From contig JACQAU010000270.1 in the NCBI GenBank assembly GCA_016194835.1, positions 1-8,895 on the forward strand: a DNA stretch of 8,895 nt, read 5' to 3'. Within the stretch, counting starts at the first letter, position 1, and each line of letters starts with the position of its first letter. Under the pieces are notes generated by a model. It was given only the letters and a program-made list of their open reading frames with translations, did no database searches and had not been told where the DNA came from. Source of the DNA: Deltaproteobacteria bacterium (GTDB lineage Bacteria > Bdellovibrionota > UBA1018). Made by a program: the position numbers and the translations under genes. Below are positions 1 through 6,741 of this stretch, piece after piece.

Positions 1-187
1 TTGGATACGCAGCAGCTCCGCTAGCGATTTTAGTCTCTACTGCAACTACTGCCTGACTCCCGTCCATTGTGACAGGAACTCCAGGATATAGAAAATGTGA
101 GGGTAACGGTATTTGCTCCGCTTCTGCTAAATTTAATTCGCCATTTAATTCGTTTGTTAATTCTTCTTTTAATTTTTCCATGTCCAT
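1..187 (-). CDS. 2-oxoacid:ferredoxin oxidoreductase, alpha (pyrimidine-domain) subunit, N-terminal fragment
   Basis: The first 62 codons of a gene that runs off the left edge. The start is ATG at 187, with a second in-frame ATG at 181. It lies inside the end of nuoN (stop 169-171), an overlap of 19 bp that suggests translational coupling. Residues 1-30 are a charged, Glu/Lys-rich leader. Residues 40-62 then read TMDGSQAVVAVETK followed by IASGAAAYP. This resembles the opening of the thiamine-diphosphate pyrimidine domain of pyruvate or 2-oxoglutarate:ferredoxin oxidoreductases, where a 'DGN/S-A' motif leads to 'YPITPS'; the window ends at the YP. Such enzymes oxidise a 2-oxoacid plus CoA and reduce ferredoxin in the cytoplasm. 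The family call rests on this short motif from memory. The substrate (pyruvate or 2-oxoglutarate) cannot be told, and full length is unknown. Confidence 0.6.
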   Translation of the reverse strand, partial: MDMEKLKEELTNELNGELNLAEAEQIPLPSHFLYPGVPVTMDGSQAVVAVETKIASGAAAYP

Positions 188-1476
188 AAAATCGTCTCAT
201 AAAAAACAGGAACTAACCCTAATAAAACCGATATTACCACCAAACTCCCCAGCAACCCTCCCATGCTTAACTTCATAGGAAATACCGTGGTTTCCAAAAC
301 TGGCTCTATATACATTTGTCTAACAATTCTTAAATAATAGTATAGTGAAATAACAGAGTTAATAGCTGCTACAGCAACTAACCAATAAAATCCAGAACTT
401 GCAGCAACACTAAATAGAAAAAACTTTCCTATAAATCCAGAAAGTGGTGGAATTCCGGCTAATCCAAAAAGTCCAATCATCATACTTAAAGCTATTAATG
501 GGTGAGTTCTCGAAAGTCCCTGAAGCACAGCCTGTGAGTTTGCATGAAAACCACCTAAAAATCCCATAATAAGATATCCAGCCTGCGATATGGCACTAAA
601 AGCCATAAAACGTTTTATATTTTCTTGAACAATAGCCACGACATTGCCCAAAGTCATTGTCAGTGCTGATAAAAGCGCAATTGCAAAATAAAAACTCGAA
701 ATACTGGCACCGAAAATTCTAAAAAAAATCTGAAACATTAATACAAGACCAGCACCCTTGGATGCCACTGATAAATAAGCTGTCACTACCGTTGGAGCTC
801 CTTGATACACTTCAGGCGCCCACATATGAAATGGAACAAGTGTAAGTTTAAATCCAATAGCTGAAATCACTAGTACACTAGCAAACCAAAACAAAGGAGA
901 AACATTAGTGCTTCGGCCAATCAGAACTAAATCCATAGTACCAGTTAAGCCATAAAAAATGCTAAATCCTAATAAAAGCAGTGCTGATGCCAAGGCTCCT
1001 AAAACCACGTACTTGAGCCCAGCTTCGCTTGAAAGAGCGTCCCTTTTCCAGGCAGTTAAAATAAAAAGTGGCAGAGTAGATAACTCCAAGCTCACATATA
1101 ACGTCAACAAATCTCTTGCTGAGACTAAAAATAGCATACCGCTTAAATTAAAAAGCAAAATAGTTAAAAACTCGAAAGAATAGATTTGTTTTTTGTGACA
1201 CGTTTCTTTTGATTCACCAAGAATAAACGAAAAAGAAGCAATGGCAATCACAAAAGCACATAGAATAAAAAAAACTTTTAACCACAAATCAATATTTTCA
1301 AGACTAAATTGACCACCAAAACTTTTTCTATTTGATAAAAAGAAAACTGATATAAAAGCCAGAGCAAGACCTCCAAGAGGAATACCCATTAAGAAGTATC
1401 TTGTCTCTCGTTTTAAAAACAAATCCACAAACATCAAAGTAAAGGCTGTAATTAAAACAATAATTTCTGGCAACAT
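169..1476 (-). CDS. nuoN: Complex I subunit N, antiporter-like membrane subunit (internally shortened)
   Basis: An antiporter-like proton-channel subunit of the complex I membrane arm, 435 residues against 485 in E. coli, and highly hydrophobic throughout. Key charged residues are visible: Glu131 (E. coli Glu133), Lys210 in GFKLTLVPFHMW (Lys217), Lys240 in ASKGAG (Lys247), the QENIKRFMAFSAISQAGYL block at 284-302, and Lys351 in GFIGKFF (Lys395). The distance from Lys240 to Lys351 is 111 residues, against 148 in E. coli, so about 37 residues are missing. They fall around residues 310-325, where the helix usually read as 'FYLLxYxFxNLGAFxVV' (TM10) should be. The reading frame is intact. The gene starts 4 bp after nuoM, with a GGAGG at a rather long distance upstream, and its stop overlaps the next gene. 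The identity is sure. Whether the shortened protein pumps is not. Confidence 0.95.
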   Translation of the reverse strand: MLPEIIVLITAFTLMFVDLFLKRETRYFLMGIPLGGLALAFISVFFLSNRKSFGGQFSLENIDLWLKVFFILCAFVIAIASFSFILGESKETCHKKQIYSFEFLTILLFNLSGMLFLVSARDLLTLYVSLELSTLPLFILTAWKRDALSSEAGLKYVVLGALASALLLLGFSIFYGLTGTMDLVLIGRSTNVSPLFWFASVLVISAIGFKLTLVPFHMWAPEVYQGAPTVVTAYLSVASKGAGLVLMFQIFFRIFGASISSFYFAIALLSALTMTLGNVVAIVQENIKRFMAFSAISQAGYLIMGFLGGFHANSQAVLQGLSRTHPLIALSMMIGLFGLAGIPPLSGFIGKFFLFSVAASSGFYWLVAVAAINSVISLYYYLRIVRQMYIEPVLETTVFPMKLSMGGLLGSLVVISVLLGLVPVFYETILWTWKN

Positions 1477-1480
1477 TAAA

Positions 1481-3016
1481 TTATAGCCCTCCAGCTAAAC
1501 GATTCAATACCGGCCTAATTGCCGGCTCAATAACATCAATCAGTATAGACGGATAAAGACCAACCACTATCAAAACAACAACTAATATTCCTGTACTAAG
1601 TTTTTCACTCAGCATTGCATCTTCCAAATTAGCAAACTCTGCGTTTTCTATAGGCCCCTGAAACACTCTACCCAAACCTCTTAAAACATAAACAGCAGTT
1701 ACCACAATCGACAGAGTTGCAATGAGAGTAAAAGTTTTCATAAGCGCACCGGACTGCCCTACAGATTGCAAAGAATGACCAAAAAACCCACCTAAAAACA
1801 CGTGACTTTCGGCAATAAACCCAGAGAGTCCTGGCAACCCTAAAGAGGCAAGTCCACCGATATAAAAACAAGTCGCCAGCCACGGCATGACCCGGGCTAA
1901 CCCTCCCATTTCTGAAATAATCCTTGTATGCGTTCTTCCGTATACCATTCCAATTAGTCCAAAGAAAAGCCCAGTCATTATCCCATGACTAAACATTTGT
2001 ATAACTGCTCCTTTCATACCCATGAAATTTAACGCAGAAATCCCAAAAAGTACAAATCCACAATGACTCACCGAAGAATACGCTGTAAAATATTTTAGAT
2101 CTTTTTGCCAAATCGCCCCAAAAGATCCATACAAAATATTTATGGTGGTTAACCCCATAAAAAACAGGCCCCAATACTTTGCCCCTTCAGGAAGCAAGAA
2201 CACCGCAATCCGAAGCGCACCGTAACCTCCGAGCTTCATTAGCACACCGGCGTGAAGCATACTCACAGCAGTTGGAGCACTTGAGTGCCCATCAGGCGAC
2301 CAAGTATGCAGCGGATATAGTGCACCAATCACACCAAATCCCACAAAAATCATCGGAAAAACCCACCTCTGAAAATCTACAGGAAAATTTGCAGTAGCTA
2401 ATTTGATCAAATCAAAAGTATAAAATCCAGAACCATAGTAAAGAGCAAAAAATCCCACTAAAATAAAAGCCGAGCCAATAAGTAGCATTAGTGTAAGCTT
2501 CATGGCTGCGTATTCTTTAGGACCTGTGCCCCAAATGCCAATCAGTAAATACATTGGTAGCACCGCAAGCTCATAAAACATAAAAAATAAAAATAAATCA
2601 AAGCTTACAAAAACACCAAACACTCCAGTTACTAAAATAAGCAACAACGCGAAAAATTCCTTTGCTCTTTCTTTCACATTCCAGCTTGCTAAAACTCCTG
2701 CAAAAATAATAATGGATGTCAAAACCACCATAGTAAGTGAAATTCCGTCAATGCCTACAAAGTATTGAATTCCTAGACTATCAAACCAAGAAATTTTTTC
2801 TACCAAGTGAAGCTTAAAAACCAAAGACGTTCTGAGTAACTCACCATCTCCTTTTGCCTCAGCCCAAAACAAAAAGCTAATCATTATGGTTAAAGCAAGA
2901 TGCAGCCCTGTTCCAAAAACACTTATCCAACGAATAAGATATGAAAATCTCCGAGGAGTCATAATCACTAAAAAAGCTGTTAAAAGTGGTAAAAAAACTA
3001 AACAACTAACCTGCAT
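1481..3016 (-). CDS. nuoM: Complex I subunit M, antiporter-like membrane subunit
   Basis: The middle antiporter-like subunit of the membrane arm, 511 residues, a normal length for the family. Visible landmarks are Glu149 in FMFYELAVLPMYLLIG (E. coli Glu144), HTWSPDGHSSAPTAVSMLHA at 237-256, Lys261 in VLMKLGGYG (TM8 Lys265), the TM9-type block KDLKYFTAYSSVSHCGF (305-321), His344 in MFSHG, and Glu403 in GFIAES (TM12 Glu407). The TM7 lysine is missing: where most NuoM read 'FAxKxPxFPxHxW', this protein reads FGVIGALYPLHTW, with Ile230 at the lysine position. That wording suggests a separate NuoM subtype rather than damage, because the rest is well conserved. The start ATG has an AAGGAA at 3021-3026 and follows nuoL by 9 bp. 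Confidence 0.97.
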   Translation of the reverse strand: MQVSCLVFLPLLTAFLVIMTPRRFSYLIRWISVFGTGLHLALTIMISFLFWAEAKGDGELLRTSLVFKLHLVEKISWFDSLGIQYFVGIDGISLTMVVLTSIIIFAGVLASWNVKERAKEFFALLLILVTGVFGVFVSFDLFLFFMFYELAVLPMYLLIGIWGTGPKEYAAMKLTLMLLIGSAFILVGFFALYYGSGFYTFDLIKLATANFPVDFQRWVFPMIFVGFGVIGALYPLHTWSPDGHSSAPTAVSMLHAGVLMKLGGYGALRIAVFLLPEGAKYWGLFFMGLTTINILYGSFGAIWQKDLKYFTAYSSVSHCGFVLFGISALNFMGMKGAVIQMFSHGIMTGLFFGLIGMVYGRTHTRIISEMGGLARVMPWLATCFYIGGLASLGLPGLSGFIAESHVFLGGFFGHSLQSVGQSGALMKTFTLIATLSIVVTAVYVLRGLGRVFQGPIENAEFANLEDAMLSEKLSTGILVVVLIVVGLYPSILIDVIEPAIRPVLNRLAGGL

Positions 3017-3025
3017 TTTTTTCCT

Positions 3026-4999
3026 TTACAGTGTCAATAACACAAGCAGCATCACAAGTCCGCCACTGACTAGCCAAATCCCATAAGTCTGAACCTGCCC
3101 CGTTTGTAAAAACCGCAAGAGCCAGCCTGTTTTTCTGGTCACCCATGCTGCCAAATTTACTCCACCATCTACTATGCGTCTATCAAACCAAGCAACCGGA
3201 AACGCGATAAATCTAAAAATAACTTTTTTTGTAATCCACAAATAAACTTCGTCAATATAAAACTTATGTTTTATTACTCCATACATCCAAGCAAACTTTA
3301 AAACTACATGGTCAACAATTTTTCTATCTCCAGTATAGAAAAGCATAGCAAGTAAAAATCCAAAAGCTGCAACTAGCACACCAAAAACAGGTACGAAAAA
3401 CAATCTATGGGACTCCACTTGACTTTTGGTATAAAAAATCCATTTTGCAATCGGTGTAAACCCGGATATAGCCGCTAAAACAGCAAGCAACAATAGCGGC
3501 AATGTCATTGTCCACGAAGCCTCTTGTGGCTTATGTACATGTCCATGCCATTTTGCTTCACTCCAAAAAGTTAAAAAATAAACTCTAAACATATAAAAAG
3601 AAGTAAGTCCGGCTACTAACAAGGCTATTACAAATGTTAAGTACTGATGATTTATAAAAGCAGATAACAAAATTTCATCTTTCGAAAAAAATCCAGAAAA
3701 AGGAGGAATCCCAGAAATAGACAGCGTAGCCACCAGAAACGTCAAATGAGTAATAGGCATAGCTTTAACAAGCCCACCCATTTCCCATACATTGTTGGTA
3801 TGAAGCGCATGAATAATAGATCCAGCACCTAAAAACAAAAGCGCTTTAAAAAAAGCATGAGTAAACAAATGAAAAAGAGAAGCCGTGTATCCCAATGTAT
3901 TTCCTCCATGGCACACGCCTAAAGCGAACATCATATAACCAATTTGACTAAGCGTAGAAAACGCTAAAACTCTTTTGATATCATCTTGTGTACACCCGAT
4001 GGTTGCAGCAAACAGGCAAGTAAACGTACCCACACATTGTACAAGGCCCAGTGCTTCAGGAGATGCAACAAAAAGAGGAAACATTCGAGCCACTAGATAA
4101 ACACCAGCTACCACCATGGTGGCTGCGTGAATAAGAGCTGAAACAGGCGTTGGACCTTCCATGGCATCTGGAAGCCAAATATGCAACGGGAACATTGCGC
4201 TTTTACCACAGGCTCCCATAAACACTAAAATCAACGTAAGCGAAAAAATACTTAGTCCAAAAATCATATAAGTTTCATGTTTAAAAAATTCGATAAATGC
4301 CGGACTTGTCAAATAAGCGAAATCAAATGGCGACAAGGCTTGTGGCACAGTGGGACCTAAGCGTGAAAATGACTGAAAACCATAATAACCCAAAATAAAA
4401 ATTCCGATAAAAAATCCCAAATCAGCAAAACGGGTAACTATGAAAGCTTTTTTAGAAGCTGCCACGGCCTGTGGCTTTTCGTAGTAATATCCTATGAGTA
4501 AAAACGAACTAACACCAACCAGTTCCCAAAAAATAAAAATCTGCAAAATATTAGGTGCAACAACAAGTCCTAACATACTGAACGTAAATAAATTCAGGAA
4601 AGCAAAATATCTGCCAACTCCTTCGTCTCCGCGCATGTACCCAATAGAATAAAGATGTACTAGAGCACTCACTGTAGTTACAACACACATAAGAAGAAGC
4701 GACAATGGATCAACTAAAACGCCTAAAGTAGCACTTAAGCCGTCTTGATACCTTAGCCAAGGCACCTGCCAGGCGGCTCCACTGGGTACCCGGTGCATCA
4801 AAAAACACTCTGCGATTATTCCATACACGAACAAAGTAGTCACACTTATTGAAAGTGTAGCAATCAAACCCGACGCTTTTTTCGAAAGTGGACGCAAAAC
4901 AAGGCCCACAAAAACAAAAGATAAAAAAGGAACCGCCAATACGAACCATGCATGCTTTATAAAAATACCATGTGTAAAAATATTAATAAAATTTTGCAT
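3026..4999 (-). CDS. nuoL: Complex I subunit L, distal antiporter-like subunit with lateral helix
   Basis: The distal proton-channel subunit of the membrane arm, 657 residues, within the usual 610-680 range. Conserved features are Glu159 in FIFWELVGVSSFLLIGYYYE (E. coli Glu144), Lys266 in GACGKSAMFPLHIWLPDAMEG (Lys229), PTPVSALIHAATMVVAGVYL at 283-302, Lys385 in HAFFKALLFLGAGS (Lys342), and Lys440 in GIPPFSGFFSKDEILLSAF (Lys399). All expected ionisable residues are therefore present. The C-terminal part (about 530-657) holds the stretch expected to form the long lateral helix along the membrane arm plus a final transmembrane segment. The ATG at 4999 begins 2 bp after the nuoK stop. No strong Shine-Dalgarno is seen, so translation probably depends on coupling to nuoK. 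Confidence 0.97.
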   Translation of the reverse strand: MQNFINIFTHGIFIKHAWFVLAVPFLSFVFVGLVLRPLSKKASGLIATLSISVTTLFVYGIIAECFLMHRVPSGAAWQVPWLRYQDGLSATLGVLVDPLSLLLMCVVTTVSALVHLYSIGYMRGDEGVGRYFAFLNLFTFSMLGLVVAPNILQIFIFWELVGVSSFLLIGYYYEKPQAVAASKKAFIVTRFADLGFFIGIFILGYYGFQSFSRLGPTVPQALSPFDFAYLTSPAFIEFFKHETYMIFGLSIFSLTLILVFMGACGKSAMFPLHIWLPDAMEGPTPVSALIHAATMVVAGVYLVARMFPLFVASPEALGLVQCVGTFTCLFAATIGCTQDDIKRVLAFSTLSQIGYMMFALGVCHGGNTLGYTASLFHLFTHAFFKALLFLGAGSIIHALHTNNVWEMGGLVKAMPITHLTFLVATLSISGIPPFSGFFSKDEILLSAFINHQYLTFVIALLVAGLTSFYMFRVYFLTFWSEAKWHGHVHKPQEASWTMTLPLLLLAVLAAISGFTPIAKWIFYTKSQVESHRLFFVPVFGVLVAAFGFLLAMLFYTGDRKIVDHVVLKFAWMYGVIKHKFYIDEVYLWITKKVIFRFIAFPVAWFDRRIVDGGVNLAAWVTRKTGWLLRFLQTGQVQTYGIWLVSGGLVMLLVLLTL

Positions 5000-5001
5000 T
5001 T

Positions 5002-5340
5002 TTAGTTTCTCATTTGATTCATTTCTGTAACATCAATTGTTTTTTTATGTTTAAACATGCCAACAAAAATAGCCATTGCAATAACAACTTCTGCCGCAGC
5101 AACTGCAATGATAAAAAGCGCCATGATTTTTCCATCAATATGATTGCCTCTAAAATAATCAAAAACCACAAAATTCAGAGCTCCAGAGTTCAAGCAGAGT
5201 TCAAGCGAAATCAAAATACCGACAGCATTTTTTCGTGTCAAAAAGCCATAAATCCCGATAGAAAACAGAGCTGAAGATAAAACCAGCCAATGATAAATGC
5301 TGGGATAAAAATAAGGAGAATTAAAAATACTAGCCAACAT
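5002..5340 (-). CDS. nuoK: Complex I subunit K (MrpC-like membrane subunit)
   Basis: A small three-helix membrane subunit of complex I, 112 residues, next to the E-channel. It carries the two buried glutamates of the family: Glu47 in ISLELCLNSGALNF (E. coli Glu36) and Glu84 in VAAAEVVIAMAIF (Glu72). The N-terminus is about 12 residues longer than usual before the first helix (HWLVLSSALFSIGIYGFL). The chosen start is backed by an AGGAG four bases upstream, and no other ATG lies close to the first helix. The first 11 bp overlap the end of nuoJ. The tail, TIDVTEMNQM near 101-110, is the usual short polar end (E. coli ends in 'SVSEMRG'). Confidence 0.96.
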   Translation of the reverse strand: MLASIFNSPYFYPSIYHWLVLSSALFSIGIYGFLTRKNAVGILISLELCLNSGALNFVVFDYFRGNHIDGKIMALFIIAVAAAEVVIAMAIFVGMFKHKKTIDVTEMNQMRN

Positions 5341-5899
5341 GAGTCTCCTTTGGTGAAGTCTCTCCTGGGGAAATTTTTCTAGCTAAAACAATACCGCCTA
5401 AAACGCTCACTAAGAGTAAGATAGATAGTACTTCGAACGCTACGGCATAACCACCGCGTTCTGTGCTTAGGAGTTTTTTACCAATTGCCCGAATGTCTTG
5501 AGTGGCTAAATTAATATTTTTAGAATTTATAGTAATTAATGTTAAGTCAGAATTAAAAATACACCAGAGTGAGAAGCAAAAAAACCCAACTCCCACGAAA
5601 AAACCAAGAGTGTTTCGTATACGAGAAGGGAGTGTTTCTAATACCTGGCTTGTTTGTGTAAGCATAACGGCATAAACGAGCAAGACTACAATGCCACCGA
5701 CATAGACCAAGACTTGAACACCTGCTAAAAACTGTGCATTTAACATTACATAAAAGGCAGCGCTAATGAGCAGCACGCCCATGAGATATACAGCAGATCT
5801 TAAGATACGTTTTGTAACGACAGCACATATTGCCAGCAAAATAGCACAAAACGCGAAAACATAAAAAAAAGCTGCATACACTAACATCTCTAAAGTCAT
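5330..5899 (-). CDS. nuoJ: Complex I subunit J (membrane subunit with TM3 pi-bulge region)
   Basis: A membrane subunit of complex I, 189 residues with about five transmembrane helices. The signature is GVQVLVYVGGIVVLLVYAVM at 60-79, the TM3 segment whose pi-bulge is thought to switch the water path between quinone site and pumps. A soluble loop (about 115-150, Asn/Lys/Arg-rich) precedes the last helix, EVLSILLLVSVLGGIVLA. The start ATG at 5899 has AAGGAA at 5905-5910. It is the first gene after the 281-bp gap with the large inverted repeat, so it either depends on read-through from nuoI or on a promoter in the gap. Its stop overlaps the nuoK start by 11 bp, and its last codons supply the nuoK ribosome-binding site. 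Confidence 0.96.
   Translation of the reverse strand: MTLEMLVYAAFFYVFAFCAILLAICAVVTKRILRSAVYLMGVLLISAAFYVMLNAQFLAGVQVLVYVGGIVVLLVYAVMLTQTSQVLETLPSRIRNTLGFFVGVGFFCFSLWCIFNSDLTLITINSKNINLATQDIRAIGKKLLSTERGGYAVAFEVLSILLLVSVLGGIVLARKISPGETSPKETHVG
5345..5349 (-). promoter_or_regulatory. Shine-Dalgarno of nuoK inside nuoJ
   Basis: AGGAG four bases upstream of the nuoK ATG, lying in the last sense codons of nuoJ (Pro-Lys-Glu-Thr-His-Val-Gly). It supports the long form of NuoK and shows that the two genes are translated as a coupled pair. Confidence 0.75.
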
Positions 5900-5976
5900 T
5901 ATAATTCCTTCTTATTCTTTCTAATTCCTTTTTAAATACCCAGCGCATGTAGGTTTGATTTAAATATATATAATGA

Positions 5977-6159
5977 GTAACATAGTTTAGTTAGTTTTTT
6001 AGTGTTTTAAAAATAATTTCCAGAACCGGCCTTTGGGGAGCCAGAGATATAATGCCGCGAATCGCGTGCAGGATGCACAAGGGGCCCCAAGAGAGCCAGG
6101 ATGGCGCCCGGTTATGGAAATTATTTTTAAAACACTAAAAAACTAACTAACTATGTTAC
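5977..6159. repeat. Large inverted repeat (palindromic, MITE-like element) splitting the nuo operon
   Basis: The left arm (5977-6030) and the reverse complement of the right arm (about 6106-6159) match over about 54 bp. Both begin GTAACATAGTT and run through TTTTTTAGTG, TTTTAAAAATAATTTCC and AACCGG. The only differences are one extra T in the left arm near 5986-5988, one G/T mismatch at 6023, and one extra base near the GC-rich inner end. The arms are AT-rich (10 G/C in the 49 bases 5977-6025), while 6026-6110 has 55 G/C of 85 (65%). Transcribed as part of the nuo mRNA it would fold into a very long hairpin, a possible RNase III substrate. No transposase and no clear target-site duplication is visible; TATA lies close outside both arms (5969-5972 and 6164-6167) but is too short to count. 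The repeat is certain; its class is inferred. Confidence 0.9.
6031..6105. repeat. GC-rich core of the inverted repeat with three small hairpins
   Basis: The core between the long arms contains CGCG-AAT-CGCG (6056-6066), GTGCA-GGA-TGCAC (6066-6078) and GCCA-GGA-TGGC (6095-6105). The last two have the same loop, and CAGGATG occurs in both (6069-6075 and 6097-6103). There is also a GGGGCCCC palindrome (6081-6088), the pair GGGG (6035-6038) with CCCC (6085-6088), and GAGCCAG occurring twice (6038-6044 and 6094-6100 region). Several of these pairings exclude each other, so alternative folds exist. The composition differs sharply from the surrounding genes, which suggests an outside origin or a structured RNA or DNA function. 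Confidence 0.7.
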
Positions 6160-6180
6160 CCGCTATAGCTCTCTATCAAT

Positions 6181-6732
6181 CTATTTCTTTATCTTTAAAT
6201 AAACTTCTCCATCATAAACCCCTCTAGGTTCAATCAATTTCCTCCTTTCCTCTGTATCCGCCACCTTCATTAATACCTGTGATGTCGGCCCAGAATAACG
6301 AGTCAGATTAACAGCTAAAAGCCTGCGATCAAAAACCGAATTTTCAAATTCCGTAGTCATTTTTAATACCGAAAATGGACAAACAATCACACAAGCATTA
6401 CAAAACGTACATCGATCCATCTTCCAAATAAGCGAATTTAGCTCTGTTTTATTACTAGTTTTTCCTTTTTGAGAATACACTCTAATGGACCCATTAGGAC
6501 ACGCCTGCTCACAAAAAGTACAAGCCGTGCATTTATGAAACCCGTGCTCGTCATGAACCATCGTAAGTCTGATACGGAATCGGTCAAATATTTTTAAATC
6601 ATTTCGATTTTCTGGATATTGTTGAGTTACTACAGTCTTAGGATGAACCAGGTAATAAAAAGTAACTCTCATACCCTTGCCAAGTGAAATCACGCCAGAA
6701 ATAATTTTCTTAAAAAACTCACTTAAATTCAT
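6181..6732 (-). CDS. nuoI: Complex I subunit I, 2x[4Fe-4S] ferredoxin-like protein
   Basis: Peripheral-arm subunit of 183 residues that carries the two tetranuclear clusters N6a and N6b, passing electrons towards NuoB and the quinone site. Two ferredoxin motifs CxxCxxCxxxCP are complete: Cys68, 71, 74, 78 (CTACTFCEQACP) and Cys108, 111, 114, 118 (CTFCNACVIVCP). The N-terminal part (1-35) has the amphipathic membrane-docking stretch and a hydrophobic FYYLVHP. The second motif has Asn where most NuoI have Gly ('CxxCGxC') and lacks the usual acidic residue after it, a modest divergence. The start is 7 bp after nuoH with a good ribosome-binding site. It is the last gene before the inverted-repeat gap. 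Confidence 0.95.
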   Translation of the reverse strand: MNLSEFFKKIISGVISLGKGMRVTFYYLVHPKTVVTQQYPENRNDLKIFDRFRIRLTMVHDEHGFHKCTACTFCEQACPNGSIRVYSQKGKTSNKTELNSLIWKMDRCTFCNACVIVCPFSVLKMTTEFENSVFDRRLLAVNLTRYSGPTSQVLMKVADTEERRKLIEPRGVYDGEVYLKIKK

Positions 6733-6736
6733 GCAA

Positions 6737-6741
6737 CTCCT
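6737..6741 (-). promoter_or_regulatory. Shine-Dalgarno of nuoI overlapping the nuoH stop
   Basis: AGGAG four bases before the nuoI ATG; its first two bases are the last two of the nuoH TAG stop codon. This compact arrangement fixes the nuoI start and implies coupled translation of nuoH and nuoI. Confidence 0.7.

Larger units (their letters stand above)
5900..6180. other. 281-bp intergenic gap between nuoI and nuoJ
   Basis: The only substantial non-coding stretch in the window; all other junctions overlap or are at most 9 bp. Positions 5977-6159 are the inverted-repeat element described separately. Positions 6160-6180 are a short spacer after the nuoI stop. Positions 5900-5976 are AT-rich and hold the nuoJ ribosome-binding site. 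A TATATATT-like string at about 5963-5972 could act as a -10 box on the minus strand, but no convincing -35 box is seen. No open reading frame worth calling and no RNA gene was recognised. Confidence 0.85.

Noticed and set aside
5763..5948. 61-codon minus-strand frame starting ahead of nuoJ
   Set aside because: It overlaps nuoJ in another frame, and its first codons only read through the nuoJ leader and ribosome-binding site.
5900..5976. A promoter for nuoJ
   Set aside because: A TATATATT string is present on the minus strand, but no matching -35 box at proper spacing is visible, and such strings are common in AT-rich DNA.
5977..6159. The long inverted repeat as a Rho-independent terminator
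   Set aside because: Neither strand has a run of T directly after the second arm (it is followed by CTCATTATAT on the minus strand and CCGCTATAG on the plus strand), the loop is far too large, and five nuo genes lie downstream.
5968..6168. TATA on both sides of the inverted repeat as a target-site duplication
   Set aside because: Four bases in very AT-rich DNA, and not at equal distance from the arm ends in a way that marks a clean insertion; chance is a sufficient explanation.
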